64,000 bases of DNA. Source: Nymphaea colorata. Lineage: Eukaryota > Streptophyta > Magnoliopsida > Nymphaeales > Nymphaeaceae. The position numbers were made by a program, and so were the translations under genes. The stretch covers positions 5,907,224 through 5,971,223 of the forward strand of contig NC_045141.1 in the NCBI RefSeq assembly GCF_008831285.2. The letters are read 5' to 3'. Under the pieces are notes generated by a model. It did no database searches, was not told where the DNA came from, and saw only the letters and a program-made list of their open reading frames with translations. This document shows positions 1 through 12,830 of this stretch, in pieces (position 1 is the first letter of the stretch; each line of letters starts with the position of its first letter).

Positions 1-399
1 GAAATGTACTTGCCTGACTTCCTTTGATATATATGAAAAATGCGCCAATATGAGCATTTGTTCAATGTTTCTTGAAAATGGTTGTCAAAACTTATTCTTG
101 ATAAAGATTTCTTAGTTTTTATATTTTGTAGCTTGCATGACTTTGTTTCTTCAGGGACCAAAACCCTTTTTAGTCATTGTTATTAAATTTGTCTAAAAGG
201 ATCATTCTTTGGTTTCCAAAAGACAAGACTAGAATAATCATTATCTATATCATAGGATTCTTGGTGTAAAATTAACCACTACCTTGACTCTCTTTTAATC
301 GCAAGAGTTATATTTTTGCCACCAGAGATCTTTTGTCTTGATTGACCATGCTTAAATGTTTTCCTTATTCGTTTTCCTTGAATATGACTGTTTTTGGCT
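1..399 (-). repeat. Tat 3' non-coding region fragment
   Basis: No coding sequence is seen. By eye the stretch matches 18,780-19,340 in the same orientation, for example a TTAGGCCAACCATCATCTATA-like block near 433 against the corresponding block near 19,130. In element C that sequence lies between the pol minisatellite and the LTR, so here it is probably the 3' non-coding part of minus-strand element A, joined directly to RNase H after loss of archaeal RNase H and integrase. Confidence 0.45.
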
Positions 400-795
400 C
401 TTTCATCTTCCTTCTTTTCTTGATTGTTAATTTAGGCCAACCATCATCTATAAGGGAATTCCTCTTCTTGTATTATACAAAAGTTTTGCTAACATAGTAA
501 ATGACATGTCCAATTTTACACCCCTCCTTATAACATTCTAGAAATCCTCTATAGGCAGAGTTGCATGATGAAATGTAGAGCAATGGGGGCCCTCTCCAGA
601 TTGGTGGCTTCAAGACTAGTCGATTTAGTAGATATTACTTGATGCAATCATAGAGTGCTGACATTGGAATAAAACATTGGATTCAATACACTAATTTGCA
701 TCTAAGGTCTAGGTTTGAAATAAAACACTGTCTTGCATGTATTCAGTCTTGTAAAGTATGTAGTTCTTTGAGGTTGGTCAGGACAGACATATCAA
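400..795 (-). pseudogene. Element A: RT C-terminus and RNase H remnant (Tat pol)
   Basis: Minus-strand translation gives the connection between RT and RNase H (TNLKELHTLQ, FISNLDLRC) and then the RNase H entry (LVLKPPI, PLLYIS, GFLECYKEGCKIGHVIYYVS). The same blocks occur in elements C (22,050-22,470) and B2 (35,080-35,420). Several stops interrupt it. It should continue the RT half at 4,811-5,385, from which it is separated by an inserted LTR. The RT palm with the YxDD box is absent from both halves. In a live element this protein would copy element RNA into DNA and degrade the template. Confidence 0.65.
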
Positions 796-900
796 TGTGT
801 TCGCACCCCACCCCTTTCTCAAAGGGTATCGAAATGCGAATCAATAAAATTCTTTTAAAATTGAGGTTTTGAAGAAAATTTTCAAGAGAAAGGGATCCGC

Positions 901-966
901 CCATCGGTATAAGGTCCAACCGTTCCTGCTGTCTTTAACAGGGGTAATTGGACCAAAGACTAAGGA
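901..966 (-). repeat. Conserved Tat LTR module, copy 1
   Basis: Plus-strand core GGTCCAACCGTTCCTGC followed by ACAGGGGTAATTGGACCAAAG. It lies about 100 bp inside the LTR 3' end. It is one of seven copies in the window. Confidence 0.65.
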
Positions 967-2512
967 TCTCTTGGATCATGTACGAATTATTGATGCAAAT
1001 CCTATATGCATGTGCATTGAGATTTTGGATTCAAGAACCAAAATACATTTTGAATAAGTGATTTGAACTTGCCTTGAAAATGAATTTGAAGATTGGAGAG
1101 TTTTCAAGTTAATTTAAAAACCTTTGTTTTGGTGTCATTTGATTTGAAATCTGCAATTCTTGAGGATTTTGAAGCTTTGAAATTGAGTTCTTTGTTCTGA
1201 ACTCAATATGATTCATGGGTTGAAATGATGATCGACTTTTGGGAAAATAGCTAAGTTTCCTTAGCAAACAAAATTGATTTTGAATTCTTTTTTTGATAGA
1301 ACATAGGTTCCAAATTGTTAGAAAACATATTATTTTCTAAACATATTTTGGCCAAGATTGTGAATGCATTGCTTGTGTTTTCATTTGAAATTAAGTGAAG
1401 TTTACAAATTCTTGTTGCAATATGACTTGGTCACTTTTTGCAGTTCAAATATTAATCACTTAATTTCTTGAGAACGTGCATGTGGTGCTATTGATTTTAA
1501 ATGAAAGTGAATGCATGAAATGAGAAGAGAAACTATATGAAACATTCATTCTTCTCTCTCTCATAATCTCTCAAGATTCATTTATTGCAATCACACGTCA
1601 TATAATCTATGCATGAAGATTGATTTTAATTAACATGTAGGACTTTCTCTAAATGTGCTTATTATATTGTTAAGCACATGAATTAGAGATGTAGTCCATA
1701 AGCTTGAGTCACGAATGAAAAATTCAAAACAATTAAGAATTAGGCAAATGAGGGTGAAATCAAACTTTAAAATATAGAAGAAATGTGGATATCATCATTT
1801 TTCCTCAAAATTATCATAAAAATCAGATTTTATTTTGATTTAAATATATTAAAATTAAAATATTGACTCTAAGAGTGTTTGACTCTTGGAAAATGATGAA
1901 ATTCAGTTTACTCCATACGAACTAAGCATCAAATTGGCAAAAATCATGTGCCACATGTTCTCGTTCATGTCATGGAGTTCTAAGAACCTTTCTTTCTCCC
2001 TAAAATCAAACAAAATTTTATATTCTTGTTCTAGAAGATCCATTTATTTCTTGGACTATTAAAATACTTTTGATCTTGTTCTTTAAGGGATACAAAGATT
2101 AGAATTTTGGAAGCATTCTTGAGACTCAATTAATCAAATGTAAGTCCAAAAATTGATGAATGAAATCAGAAATTTCTAAAAGGCTTTTAGAGAGCCAATT
2201 AGGTAGGTCTAGAACCTTTTTATTGTTCTTCAAAACCTAATCACTTTGTGGCTGAAAATTGACATCGCAAATATATAAATTTTGACTTTCAAAAGCTAAT
2301 TCCAATAAAACATGGTCTAATTTCAACAACTTACATACACCTTAAGTATGAATTGCTGAAAATAAAAGAAAATTTAAGATGAAATTAAATGATTTCATAG
2401 GCTTGTACTACGAAAATCAACAAAATGATCCCCCTTTCTTAAAAAAAACTAGTTTGGAAACATGTTCCAACTTGATTTTAAAAGGAAAAAATGATTTTTA
2501 ACAAGAGATTGC

Positions 2513-2628
<116 letters not shown>

Positions 2629-3586
2629 GCACCCTACTCTTCAAAACGAAATTTTATCAAGGGACATCATGACTCATGAATCATAATGATTCATGGCTGG
2701 GTTCTTTTACATATGAAAATTGAAAACCTGTTTCTAATCTCCTTTATCACCCTTGATCAATTAAATTGAAAGACATGAATCCAAATGACTTCAAATGAGA
2801 AGGAAAATAAAACAATGCTCAAGTTAATTCATCCATAATTTTGCCATACAAGGGTGGATCACATTCATAAGAATGTATCCATCCCTAATAGACGTTTTCG
2901 TCATATATGTTGCAGCAAAATCACTCTCTCACCATGGGATTCTCTCATGGTAAGGAGTTCAAAATGGTTTTCAGCATGTTGTTTTGAAAGGGACGTGGCC
3001 TTGGAACCCTTTTCAAAATTTGATACATGGGTTAGTCTTTTAGAAAAACTGACGCATGCATGCATTATGTATTAACATGTACATTTGATCGTAGGTTCTC
3101 CCTGGCTGGACATCATTCCCAGCTATAAAATAAATAAAAATAAACCTTCACACGAATTCTTGAAATAAAAATGAACTAACAAGAAGCCAAAATAGAAGAG
3201 AAATTGATTAAAATCACCTACCTTGCAGTCGGTCTTGATACTTGATCTTCACCTTCACTTGTTTTCTAAATCAAGCAATCCTAAGCAAGAATCCAAGCTT
3301 GGATTCGAACTTAGCAAAGCTAGAAAAAGAATAGCTTGCTTGCTGGAATTAGGAGTGAAAAAGAAAAGAGCTTCTCTCCACGAAAATCCTAAGTAAGGGT
3401 TCACTTAAGCACCCTCACTTAGCAAACTCGATAGAGGGAATGAAGAAGAAAATGAGAGAGAAGGGGGAAGAAGGCTTCGACAAATCTTCTTTCTCTTCAT
3501 TGGCTTCTCCCTTCTAGGACCTTGGCTGAACCAACTTACTGAAGTGCCTGAAATTTTCGTCCTCCCCCTTGGTGGCCAAGTGGAGG

Positions 3587-3594
3587 CTTATATA
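3587..3594 (-). promoter_or_regulatory. TATA box of Tat LTR (TATATAAG)
   Basis: Minus-strand TATATAAG is preceded by CCTCCTC and followed by a leader that becomes CT-rich further downstream (3,400-3,500). This is the usual layout of a plant LTR core promoter. The element direction (minus) agrees with the LTR ending at 798. Confidence 0.5.
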
Positions 3595-4810
3595 GAGGAG
3601 GAGGTGGTTCAACCACCTCCTTAACTCACCTTGGGAACTTGTTTCATAACTTGGGGACTTGTAAAATGGATTAAATAGGGTTTAAAGGCTCTAATTGACC
3701 ATTCTTAGCTCATTTACACGAGGTAGGTGGGCTGGGCTAGGTTTGGTCAACATTGGTTCAGACCTAGCTGACCAACTTTGACCAGAATTTCAAACAAAAA
3801 TGCCATTGCACAGGATTTTTCTTTATTTTGTGCTATTCATTTTTTTTTGTTTGAAATCGAGCTCGTTAGGTTAAAACATAGTTACTAAGCTCCAAATGTC
3901 ATTGAATTATGATAATTCAATTTAAATTTGAATAAAATTTGAAAATTCTATCAAATTTGGTTCGAAAAGGGTATTTTCATCCATAACTTGATTAAAAGTG
4001 TATTTCAACTCAATCAAACTTTGGTTTGAAATATTGAATTTTAATTTGGTATTTGATTTATATATTTGACAAATTCAAATGTATATGTGCCTTTTATAAA
4101 CCAATTTAGGCTCTGTAATCTCAATTTGACCATAGAAGGGCAAAGATTTGTCAATTTCTACCAATTGACCAAAGTCAAAGCTCATTTGCGAATAGTTTGA
4201 CTTTGTTTGAGGTAATTCGATAAATTTGAGCTAAGAAAGCTATTAATTGAGGTGAATTATACTTTGACAAAGTCTAGTCAAAGTGGGTTCGATTCGGTCA
4301 AAGTATATTTTCATCCACTGATTGAGTCACGGGATAGACCTACCCTTTTGACTGTGCTGAGCCCAAGTTGACCGAACCTAGGTAGAATTGGCACCACATT
4401 TGGGAGCACCTGGGTCAAACCTACTTGGATTAAGTAGGTTAGGTGAGTTTGACCAGCCTATTTATTGCTTTTTGGAAATTGTCTCCTCTTTAAAGAGGAC
4501 CTCGTTAAAGAAGAGAGAGAGACATAAATGTCTCTCTTTTCCTAGGTTTCTCATTCATTTCGCCTTAAAAATGACTTTTCTTCATCTAATTGAAAGAAAA
4601 TATATATATTTTTTTAAATGGTGGGGCGTGACCCCTGGGGGGCTCTTGACCACACGGGCTAGGTGGGGCCACACGTGGGTCCCATGTAGCATTCTAGACT
4701 GAATTAGATCCAATTCATGGATTTAAGTCAAAATTTGAATTTTGCAATTGGATTTGACTCGTAATCCTGCATTGGGATCTAAATTGTTCTTTAGATTCGA
4801 AATCAGCTTT

Positions 4811-5385
4811 GAAATTGCTGATTGATGTTGAGTAGAAGATAATCATCTTTGGTTGTGGCCTTGTTAAGATCTCTGAAATTGATGCATATTCAGACTTTTC
4901 TGTTCTTCTTTCATACCATGACCATATTGGCTACTCATTTAGGGTAAATTATTATTATGATTAATTTGGCATTTTAGTAAATCTTCCAACTATTCTTTGA
5001 CTTTATCTTCAACTCCGGTGTCTAATTCCCTCAATTTCTATTGTATGGGTAGACTCACAGGCATTAAAACAAACCTATGCACCACAAGTTGTGGTTCCTA
5101 CCTGGGCATAACTTCGTATGTCGAAGTAAATATTTCTTTGTAGTTTTTTAGGAATTTGACAACTTCCTTTTCTTCGTTTGGATTCAAGTTGGTGCCGACT
5201 TGTATCATCTTGGGATTATTGATAGTCCCAATGCTCACCTCCTTGATATGGTCATTAAGCAAGACATACAGTTGATCTTCTTTCTATTTTGCTAGATCTA
5301 GTTATGGTTTTGCTTGCTCTTTTTGTTTGACTGGCTCTTCAAAAGTTTTTTCATAATCTTAAATTTGCAAACATGTGGATTTCTC
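4811..5385 (-). pseudogene. Element A: protease-RT linker and RT N-terminus (Tat)
   Basis: Minus-strand translation gives KEVSIGTINNPKMIQVGTNL, NPNEEKEVVKFLKNYKE, EPQLVVHRFVLMP, and further on CINFRDLNKATTKDDYLLLNI, the conserved RT entry motif of Ty3/gypsy elements. Stops fall in several places. The reading ends right after the N-I(D) position, where LTR sequence begins, so fingers and palm are missing. The homologous linker in C (near 23,460) and B2 (near 34,240) carries the same I-I/M-Q-x-G-T/V-N pattern, which supports the Tat assignment. Confidence 0.75.
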
Positions 5386-8184
5386 CACTGCCTAATTTTG
5401 GGATTTGGCACTAACTTAAGGATTGGTTTGGATGCCACACGAGTCCTATAAATATTGATGGTGAGAAATAAAGTTAATGTGCTTGGGTGTGCATAGTTAG
5501 AGAAAGAAGATGAGAGAAGGAAGAAAGAAACACATTTAGAACACTATTTTTGGGTTCTGGCTTAGGATTTTCTGGTTCTAGGCAGAAAAAGTCAGTAATT
5601 TACCTTAAATTTCTAACAAAAATCATGTCTTTTCTACCTTGTACAATTGGACTTCTTAAGCTTAGCCCGTTCATTAGGGTATTTGTTTAAGATTTATGGC
5701 TACAGAAGTCAAATTCCAAATCTATTTCCCTTCCAAGTCACCTGAACAAGATGGAAACTCTAAATTAATCTTACTCTATTCTACTTTTGTATTTTCTATG
5801 CATGGATGAATGATTTAGAACCAACATGTGGGGTTTTTCTAATTTAATTCAAGGTTAGGAATGCTGTCTAGCTGGCTTATCCGCATGCATTAATGTATAT
5901 GTTAATTGAATTGAAATGCCTACACCCAATCAGTTTCTAATAAAAAAGCTACATGGACTTGATTTCAGAAAAGAAAATGATGATTTATCCTAACAAGCAC
6001 ACCTACGGAACTCAAAGTCAACTTTGAAAAGTTCCAGACTATGGAGAAAATTCAAGGGGAGATAGACCTCGAATAGGATGAGAGATACATGGCTGGACTG
6101 TGTGGTGCTCTTCTATCTTCCAATTTCTGAGTCTTCATTATGGTGAATGCAATATGCGAGAAAGAGAGGAGAGAAACAAATGAATAATGATTATACTTCA
6201 ACATTGAAATCTTACCATCGCAACCTATCAATTTCAGCTCGTTAAAGATTAAATTACTCAAACATTGGATGTAGTTTGCCATATAAGAGGCTATATTAAT
6301 CATATTGAGCTTGTGTTTAAAAAATAATTCACTTTTTTGCTCAAAATATATTCCTGAAAATTCTCAAAATTTTCTGCAATTTCTAGAATTTTGCTAGATA
6401 AACTTGGTTGTGAATCAAAGGCTAATCAACTTGATAGGTAATCCTCTAAACAATAGTTCTCTCTTATTAAAAACCACAAGGAATCTACTTAACCGACAAC
6501 CAAAATCAGCAACCATGAGAGAAAACCCGGTTTTCCCCTCTTTTCCCATCAAAACCAGTCACATATGTCTATCAAATAACATCTGGAATCTTTAATTTTC
6601 AAACCCTAAATCAGCTGCCCCTAATCTGGAAGTAGCTGGTCACCGGTCTATCAAGGGACCAAACCTCTTTCAAATGAGATTTTAGACTTCGGTTTTACAA
6701 AGATATAGATTTATCTTTTCATAATATCTAAAAGTCATCAAAAGAAATCAGAAATTTTAGGTTTCAAAAATTTAAAACCATGTTTTTCTGCTCACAAAGA
6801 GAGCTAACATCAGCTTGCCAATTATCTAGGTCTGACTTTTATGGTTTCTAACGTAAATGTTTGTTTCTACCATTAAAATGGACAGATTTTCAAATGATTT
6901 CATCCCAAAAGGGATGAAACTAAACCCTAAAACTGGGAAGTCAAAGTTTACCGAGTTGGTCAAATTTTTCCCTACGAAAATAGAGATCTCCAAGATCATA
7001 GTCAGCCTCCAAGTGACTTGATTTGTGAGTCCATAAGTCGATTTGAATTGAATCTCTTATATTCTCTCCTTCGTAGCAAGGATTTCAAATATCCAAAGTC
7101 AAGACTACAAAATGATTTTTAAAATCAAGTCAATCTCATGAACCATGCTCTAGAGCTTATTCTTGATTTAAATATCAAGGATCAATCTAGAAGCCCTCCA
7201 ATATTTCCAATCTCCCAAAACCAGCCAATATTCATATGTACATTTCTATATATGAAATCCAGTTAATTTATACATGAAGAGATGAGGGAGTGAACAATGA
7301 ATGTTACATTTAGTTTTCTTCTTCAATCATATTCATCTATCATCAAGATATAAGTGAACCAAATTGGAGTTGCTACAGTGACCAAGTCATATTGCAACAA
7401 AGATTTGAGCTCCTCAGTTATTTCAAAGTGAAAATATTCAATTCAACCTAAAAGTATTAAAAAATAATTTAGAAAACTTGAAGTTTTCAAGCCACCCAAA
7501 ATTTGGAATTTTTCAAACAAAATTTCATCTTAGAATCTCCAAATCGAAGCAAACATCAGTAATTTGCCTCTCAATTCTCAGCTATTATTTCAAACTTCAA
7601 AAGAAGAAGTTTGAAATCTGGCAAGACAATATTACAATATTATGATAAATTTCCAAATCTATCTTTCAAAAGTTTTGATTTGAAAGTTACAAATCAATCA
7701 TTCAAGTCAAGTTGCTCAAACGTATCCCAAAATCTAATTTTGTGTCAAATCAATAGCCCCAACTCAAATACACTTTTTAAACCTCACTCAATTTCCAGTC
7801 ATTTCACCAAATCTTCAAAATTGCCAAAACTAAAAAAACAAAATCATTCAAATTTCCAGTCGAGCCTAAATGCATAATCCAAATTTTTAACATAATTTTT
7901 TATCCAGCTCAATGCATTTCAGCCTTGCTCAAACAAACTCAATTTCTCGATCATTGAAATTGAACACCAGATCAATCAAGCACAAAATGATAACCAAAAT
8001 CAAATCCAATCCATGCACAAGCATATAAAATCATCAATTAAAGTGACTCATACAATTTGAGAAGCATTTGGACATTGGTTCTTTTCTCTCAAAAATCTTC
8101 CAAACCAAAATAAATTTTTGTTGTTTCACAGGGTTCTCGTTTACAGGAGGGGTGCAAATAGGACTCCTTTCTATAATTCTAACA
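5386..8184 (+). repeat. Tat LTR, subfamily 1, opposite orientation, inside element A
   Basis: The 3' end region (8,030-8,184) is the inverse of 798-900: the run TTCTTTTCTCTCAAAAATC, then AGGAGGGGTGCAAATAGG. A block at 5,855-5,960 (GAATGCTGTCTAGCTGGC) matches the inverse of 2,960-3,120. A TATA-like CCTATAAATA occurs near 5,442. The conserved 62-bp LTR module is missing where it should lie (about 8,060). The copy separates the protease and RT parts of element A. Boundaries are approximate and no target duplication was found, so it may be a truncated solo LTR. Confidence 0.55.
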
Positions 8185-8229
8185 ATCGAGTATATAATGG
8201 ATGGCCTTTCATTGTGTTTCATTGATCCA

Positions 8230-8870
8230 ACTTCTTAGCTTGAAGAAGGTTAGACCTCACCATTCAACAGTGTTGCCCAATTTGGCTGGTTTGTCCATGC
8301 CAAGGCATCTGAGGCTGTCTTCTAGGCTTATTTTATTTGGGCATTTCACACTTGACGTTTTTATGGTACATGCTGCTCGATGTGCAACCACAGGTTGTGG
8401 TTGCCTCTCCTACAAATTTTCTACCATGACTGTTGTGATAGGCATCTCCATCATTCCATTTTACACATTGATGCAAAGTGGATGGCATGGTCTTGGAATC
8501 CATGGCCATTCGAGTAGGAGATTGTATGATGGTAGTACATCACAACATAAAACAAAACTGAGTGCATAGTGAAGTTGATGCAAAGGCCTAGGTAGATGCA
8601 TCCTGTAATTGTCATTTTGCTTCAGTCAAATTCGTACATTATCATATATTTTGGATATAATGCTTGTACGTTAGCCCCAAAGCCTTGGTATTCATTTCAG
8701 TACAGATGTTCAAACTACTTCCTTCATCAATGAGAACATGTAGGGTGTTCACATCCTCACCACTATATATAGAGTGTTGCTCTATAATTGGTGAGGTCAT
8801 CATCAAAAAATGTGAAGGGGGTCTAGATCATAACATAATTAACTATTTGCGCTAGGGTTTCTAGAGTCGT
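8230..8870 (-). pseudogene. Element A: Tat aspartic protease remnant
   Basis: Minus-strand translation gives VNTLHVLIDEGSSLNICTE, with the retroviral-type aspartic protease box (here D-E-G-S) encoded at 8,714-8,734. It is followed by MTITGCIYLGLCINFTMHSV and LFYVV, the flap and C-terminal part, and then by a segment matching the W-I-H-x-A-x-x-x-x-S-x-L-H-Q-C-x-K-W motif that is also visible in B2 at 33,360-33,420. Frameshifts and stops break it. The function would be cleavage of the gag-pol polyprotein. It lies downstream of gag of the same element. Confidence 0.65.
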
Positions 8871-9059
8871 GTTGGATTTTACCTTGATTTTACTAAGCAT
8901 TTCCTTTATGGCAGATCTATCAGTGAGTGGTAGAAGCATTGGTAAAATCCAAGATTGAAATATTCAATGGGATATTAATGACCTGTTGTGTGACTTGCTC
9001 TTCTGACTTCTCTATTTTTTTCCATTATTGAAACAACTTCAGATGTTGCTTGGTTGCAG

Positions 9060-10650
9060 CAAGAGCCAGTTTGACTTTATAGATAAATTTCTTGATGGGC
9101 TTCGGTTCAGCTGCTTGAATGCACATGGCGGCCATCCTTTTTGCTAAAAGCTTGTATGAAGTCTAGTGGGCTCTGAATGGGCTTATTATCAATGGGTATG
9201 ACTGCCATCTCTTCTTGTGTGTAGGGCATGATGAGGTCCTGTGGGCAGAATAACACATTGTCTACCACAACAACTATATTCTTGCCATGTTCCTGGAAAG
9301 GGCCCTTGAGGACCTTTGGGGTAGTCTTCTCCAACAGTAGATATTTGTCAATACTATCTTGTATAATATGTTTGAGCAGGATGCAATCTTCTGTGTTGTG
9401 GCCTAAAATGTGATGAAACTTGAAGAACTGATTTCTTATCCCCTTCATTTATGAATGATCTGATATGCAATGGAGTTTGTAGAGGCCTTCTTTCAAAAGA
9501 TATTCCAATATTTCCTCCTTTTTCCGTTTTAGAGGAGTAAACTTTCGATCTCGTGCCCAACCTAGTTTCTTTTCATTAGTTTCTTTGACGAACAGTTCCT
9601 TTTCTTTCTTGTACTTCCCTTTGTGTTGATTCTTGTAGCCCTATTGCTGACTTAGTTGGCTTGGCTATGCATTGTAATTGGGTGCAGAGCTCATAATTGC
9701 AAAGATGCATGCACTTGAGCTGGTCTTGATGTCATGTAGTCCTCTTTCTTGGTTGTTGTTGCTGTATCCTGCGTCGGGCTAAGATAGCCTTTCTTGATGA
9801 TTGTTTCAATTCATTTTGCCTTCTCAATTAAGTCATAGAATTCTTGTACTCATGTTGTATGACATGGTGAAGGAGATTCTCTTGAAATAGTCCGATGATT
9901 ATGGTGAGGGTGTGTATTTCTAGCATCAGAGTTCTGGGTTTATGACTTTAGGTCTGCCACCTCTGTATCTCCTACACAGATTCTCCAGGAACTTGTTAGA
10001 GATTCAAGAGGGTGTCAATTGTTGGAATAACTGAGAGATATGGCTCGTATTTCTCAACAAATGCATTGACCACTTCATCAAAGTCTCCTCATCTGTGTCG
10101 GTCAATGGTTTCCAGGTACCATTGAGCAAGTTCTCCATCTAGGTTTTATTGGAAACAAAAAAAGAAAGCTTTATTGTCATCTCTAAACTTTTCACATTCT
10201 CCAAAAAATGTGGATAGGTGATACGAGAATTCTTCTTGCCTTTGAAATTGCTGAATTTACACGGGAATCCTTGGAGTTCTTTATTGTCTAAACCTACACA
10301 GAAATCCTTCCTAGAATAGACTTTCCTTCCCTTGCTTTGGATGCATCAAACAATCTTTTCCATCTCCAAGACTGCATGTGACGCGTCACTCGTCCTGTTG
10401 AGTCTCCAGCTATTTGTCATTCATAGAACCTTCAAAATTCTTTTTATTGGGTCTGACGATTGGTCCACTTCCCTCTTTCACCATTTGCTGGATCATTTTC
10501 TGAATGGCGAACATAAGATATCGATCAACCTAAGGATCTTTATCTCGTGTATTGCTAGTTCTCTCTTTTCCTTGCCCTGTGATGAGATCTGGTACATGGA
10601 GCCATTAAGAATCTTGTTACTGATTTCATCTTAAAAGGATAGGTTAGTTC
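9060..10650 (-). pseudogene. Element A: Tat gag remnant
   Basis: Minus-strand translation near 10,150-9,900 gives ELAQWYLETIDRHR, FDEVVNAFVEKYEPYLSVIP and IDTLLNL, the retrotransposon gag capsid core. Near 9,560-9,380 it gives RKFTPLKRKKEEILEYLLKE, then FKFHHILGHNTEDC, the Tat zinc-knuckle-like motif encoded at about 9,383-9,429, with the first cysteine position occupied by Phe. Then comes ILLKHIIQDSID. The longest open piece is 113 aa (9,107-9,448). Stops and frameshifts occur throughout. Gag would form the particle packaging the element RNA. Confidence 0.75.
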
Positions 10651-11196
10651 AAAACAGGCCCAACATAGTTTGGAAAATACAAAGAGAAAATTAGGATTAT
10701 GTACACATTGAAAATAAGAAGACAAATCAATCATTGTGCTAGAAATAGTTTGAAGGCATAAAAGGGACTCAACGACATTAAGGAAAAGGGGGTGGGGGAC
10801 AATCTTCCACTACTCCATGTACACTCTAGACCCAGTAGATTACCATGTATTTAGATCTCTTGCCCCATTGATGATCAGCTAGCAGCAGCCAGGCTACAAA
10901 CACCTTGCCATTCTTTGTTCTCCATGTCAAAATTTGCTACTGCACTATAATCTCCCTAATGATGTAGAAGTACATCTAATACTTTGAGAACTACACCACA
11001 CACTGCTCTCGATGATAAGGGACTACAAAGAAATGTTTCAAATGAAGAATGTTTGTCCCCCTGCCATGAAATGTGTATCATGTGGCTGCTTCTTCCTATA
11101 GAAATATCCTAGATGAGTTGCTCCTCAACAAGATCATCCAACATCAGCCAATATGGGTGGAGTGAGAGGATGCTATTGCCTGTAGGCCTGAAACCT
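10651..11196 (-). other. Element A leader, non-coding
   Basis: Lies between the LTR end at 11,197 and the first gag similarity. No clear primer-binding site follows the LTR, and no open frame is convincing. Placed as the 5' leader only by position. Confidence 0.35.
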
Positions 11197-12830
11197 TGTT
11201 TATACGTAAAATTTTTCAATCTTACATGCAGATAGTAATAAATAAGATAACATTACTTGTACATGCCTCCATTTTCCTTTTGTGGTATTCCAAGAGATGC
11301 AAAACCTAAGAACTCAAATGTACACTATTAAATTATGCATGTTTTAAAATCTAAGTAGATCCTAGAAATGGACTGACGAACAAGAAGAAATTAATCTAAA
11401 GTTTGTTCATGATTAGATCATCATAGGTCAATGAAAATGTCTTAAATCTAATATGATGCATGCAAAAACTAGTTCATGTACACCTGGAGTCCGGTCTCTA
11501 CTAGGGCTTTGGTGTAGGATATGGACCTTTCTGAGTAAAATAAGATATGAAACCAAATCCTGTAATCATAATCTCAGAGATTCTTGTTCTAAATTCAAAT
11601 AAGAGATGCCATAAAAATGTAAATATCATATCATTTATAGAAATTCACAATCCAAAGTCCAAGAGCTCAAGTTGTGATTCAGTAACCATGATCTAAGATT
11701 CAAGAGCCAAAATCTAAGATAAAAAATCTGTAATCTAATACTTGAGATATACAATCTAATATAAAAAACATAAAGTATAAATCTATAATCCAAAGTCCAA
11801 GAACTAAGAACTATAATCCGAGATCTGAAATCCAAAAACCAAAACCTAGGATTCAAAATCCAAAATCTAAAGTTTTGAGGTCTGAAATCCAATGTCCCTA
11901 ATATAAAATCCATAATTTGTTATCCATAATATGAGGTTTATGATTTATAACCCATTATGTGAGATCTAATTTGAAATTCAAGATCTAAAGTTCAAGATCC
12001 AAAATCTAAAGATTTAGGATCCAAATCCAAGATTTAGAATCTAAAATTAATAATTTAAAATTTATGATCCAAAAACCATGATGTAGTGTTAAAAGTCCAA
12101 TATCTGAAATCCAATACTTAAGATCCAAAGTACAAAATCCACAATTGGAGATCTGAAATCTGAAATTCATACTTTATCATTGTGATGCTTGAGATCTTAA
12201 TCCAAATTCTTCATCATATCATGTTTATGATCAAACCTGATTGAAATTCGGGATTTTGATGACTAGGGCTGGATCGGCTAAAGAACTAGGTTCGGTCTTG
12301 CCTAAGTTGAGTTTGAACCTACTCAGGGACATGCTTGATTGTTGCATTTGGTCTTATTCAAATCACATGATTCTCATGTGGATGTTAGGGAAGTTCACTA
12401 GATCTAGGCTATGGGATTGGCTTCATAGCTGCTGGACCCTAAGACCGGTGTAGGGCTAAGTCTTAAAGAATAGAACTAAGATTGGATTCCATGCCTACAT
12501 GACCTAGGTTTTTTTAAATCATTTAAAGAAATTGATTTTGAAAACATTTTAGAAATTTATGATTTGAAAGAGTTTTCGTGTGAAGACCAAACTTGATTCA
12601 GGTTTTCACATACCTAAGTTGATGCATATAGGGTATGCTACTAAGTTGGACCCGACTGTTTCAGACAAGAGGTGGATGTGGGTGCAAAGAAATCCGTTGT
12701 CTATGAAAATAAATGTGCAATGTATAACTAATGAAAGCATATAGAGAAATATGACCTATTATGCATGATGCCAAAACGAATTATAGAATTGAAATAGAAA
12801 CGAGAAAAGAGAGGAAAACATACGACAACG
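11197..12830 (-). repeat. Tat LTR, subfamily 2, truncated (element A 5' LTR)
   Basis: On the plus strand it starts TGTTTATACGTAAAATTTTTC, matching the inverse of the LTR end at 42,410 (CATAAACA). Strong similarity to the inverse of 40,880-41,150 covers the block near 12,490-12,740 (TACATGACCTAGG, TTTTCACATACCTA, GTATGCTACTA). Compared with 15,134 onward, the 62-bp module is deleted. The upstream part of the LTR is missing or replaced above about 12,830. Confidence 0.6.
11640..12190. repeat. Degenerate ATCCAAAATCTAAGAT low-complexity repeat
   Basis: Dozens of imperfect 10-16 bp units built from the words ATCCAAAA, ATCTAAAG, AAGATC and ATTCAAGA, with no fixed period. Similar tracts occur at 15,700-15,990 and, inverted, at 41,390-41,800, so it is a regular part of the subfamily 2 LTR. 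The 92-aa minus-strand open frame here (LDFRPQNFRFWIL) is a by-product. Confidence 0.7.

Noticed and set aside
9228-9413. 61-aa plus-strand frame
   Set aside because: Shadow of the minus-strand gag of element A.
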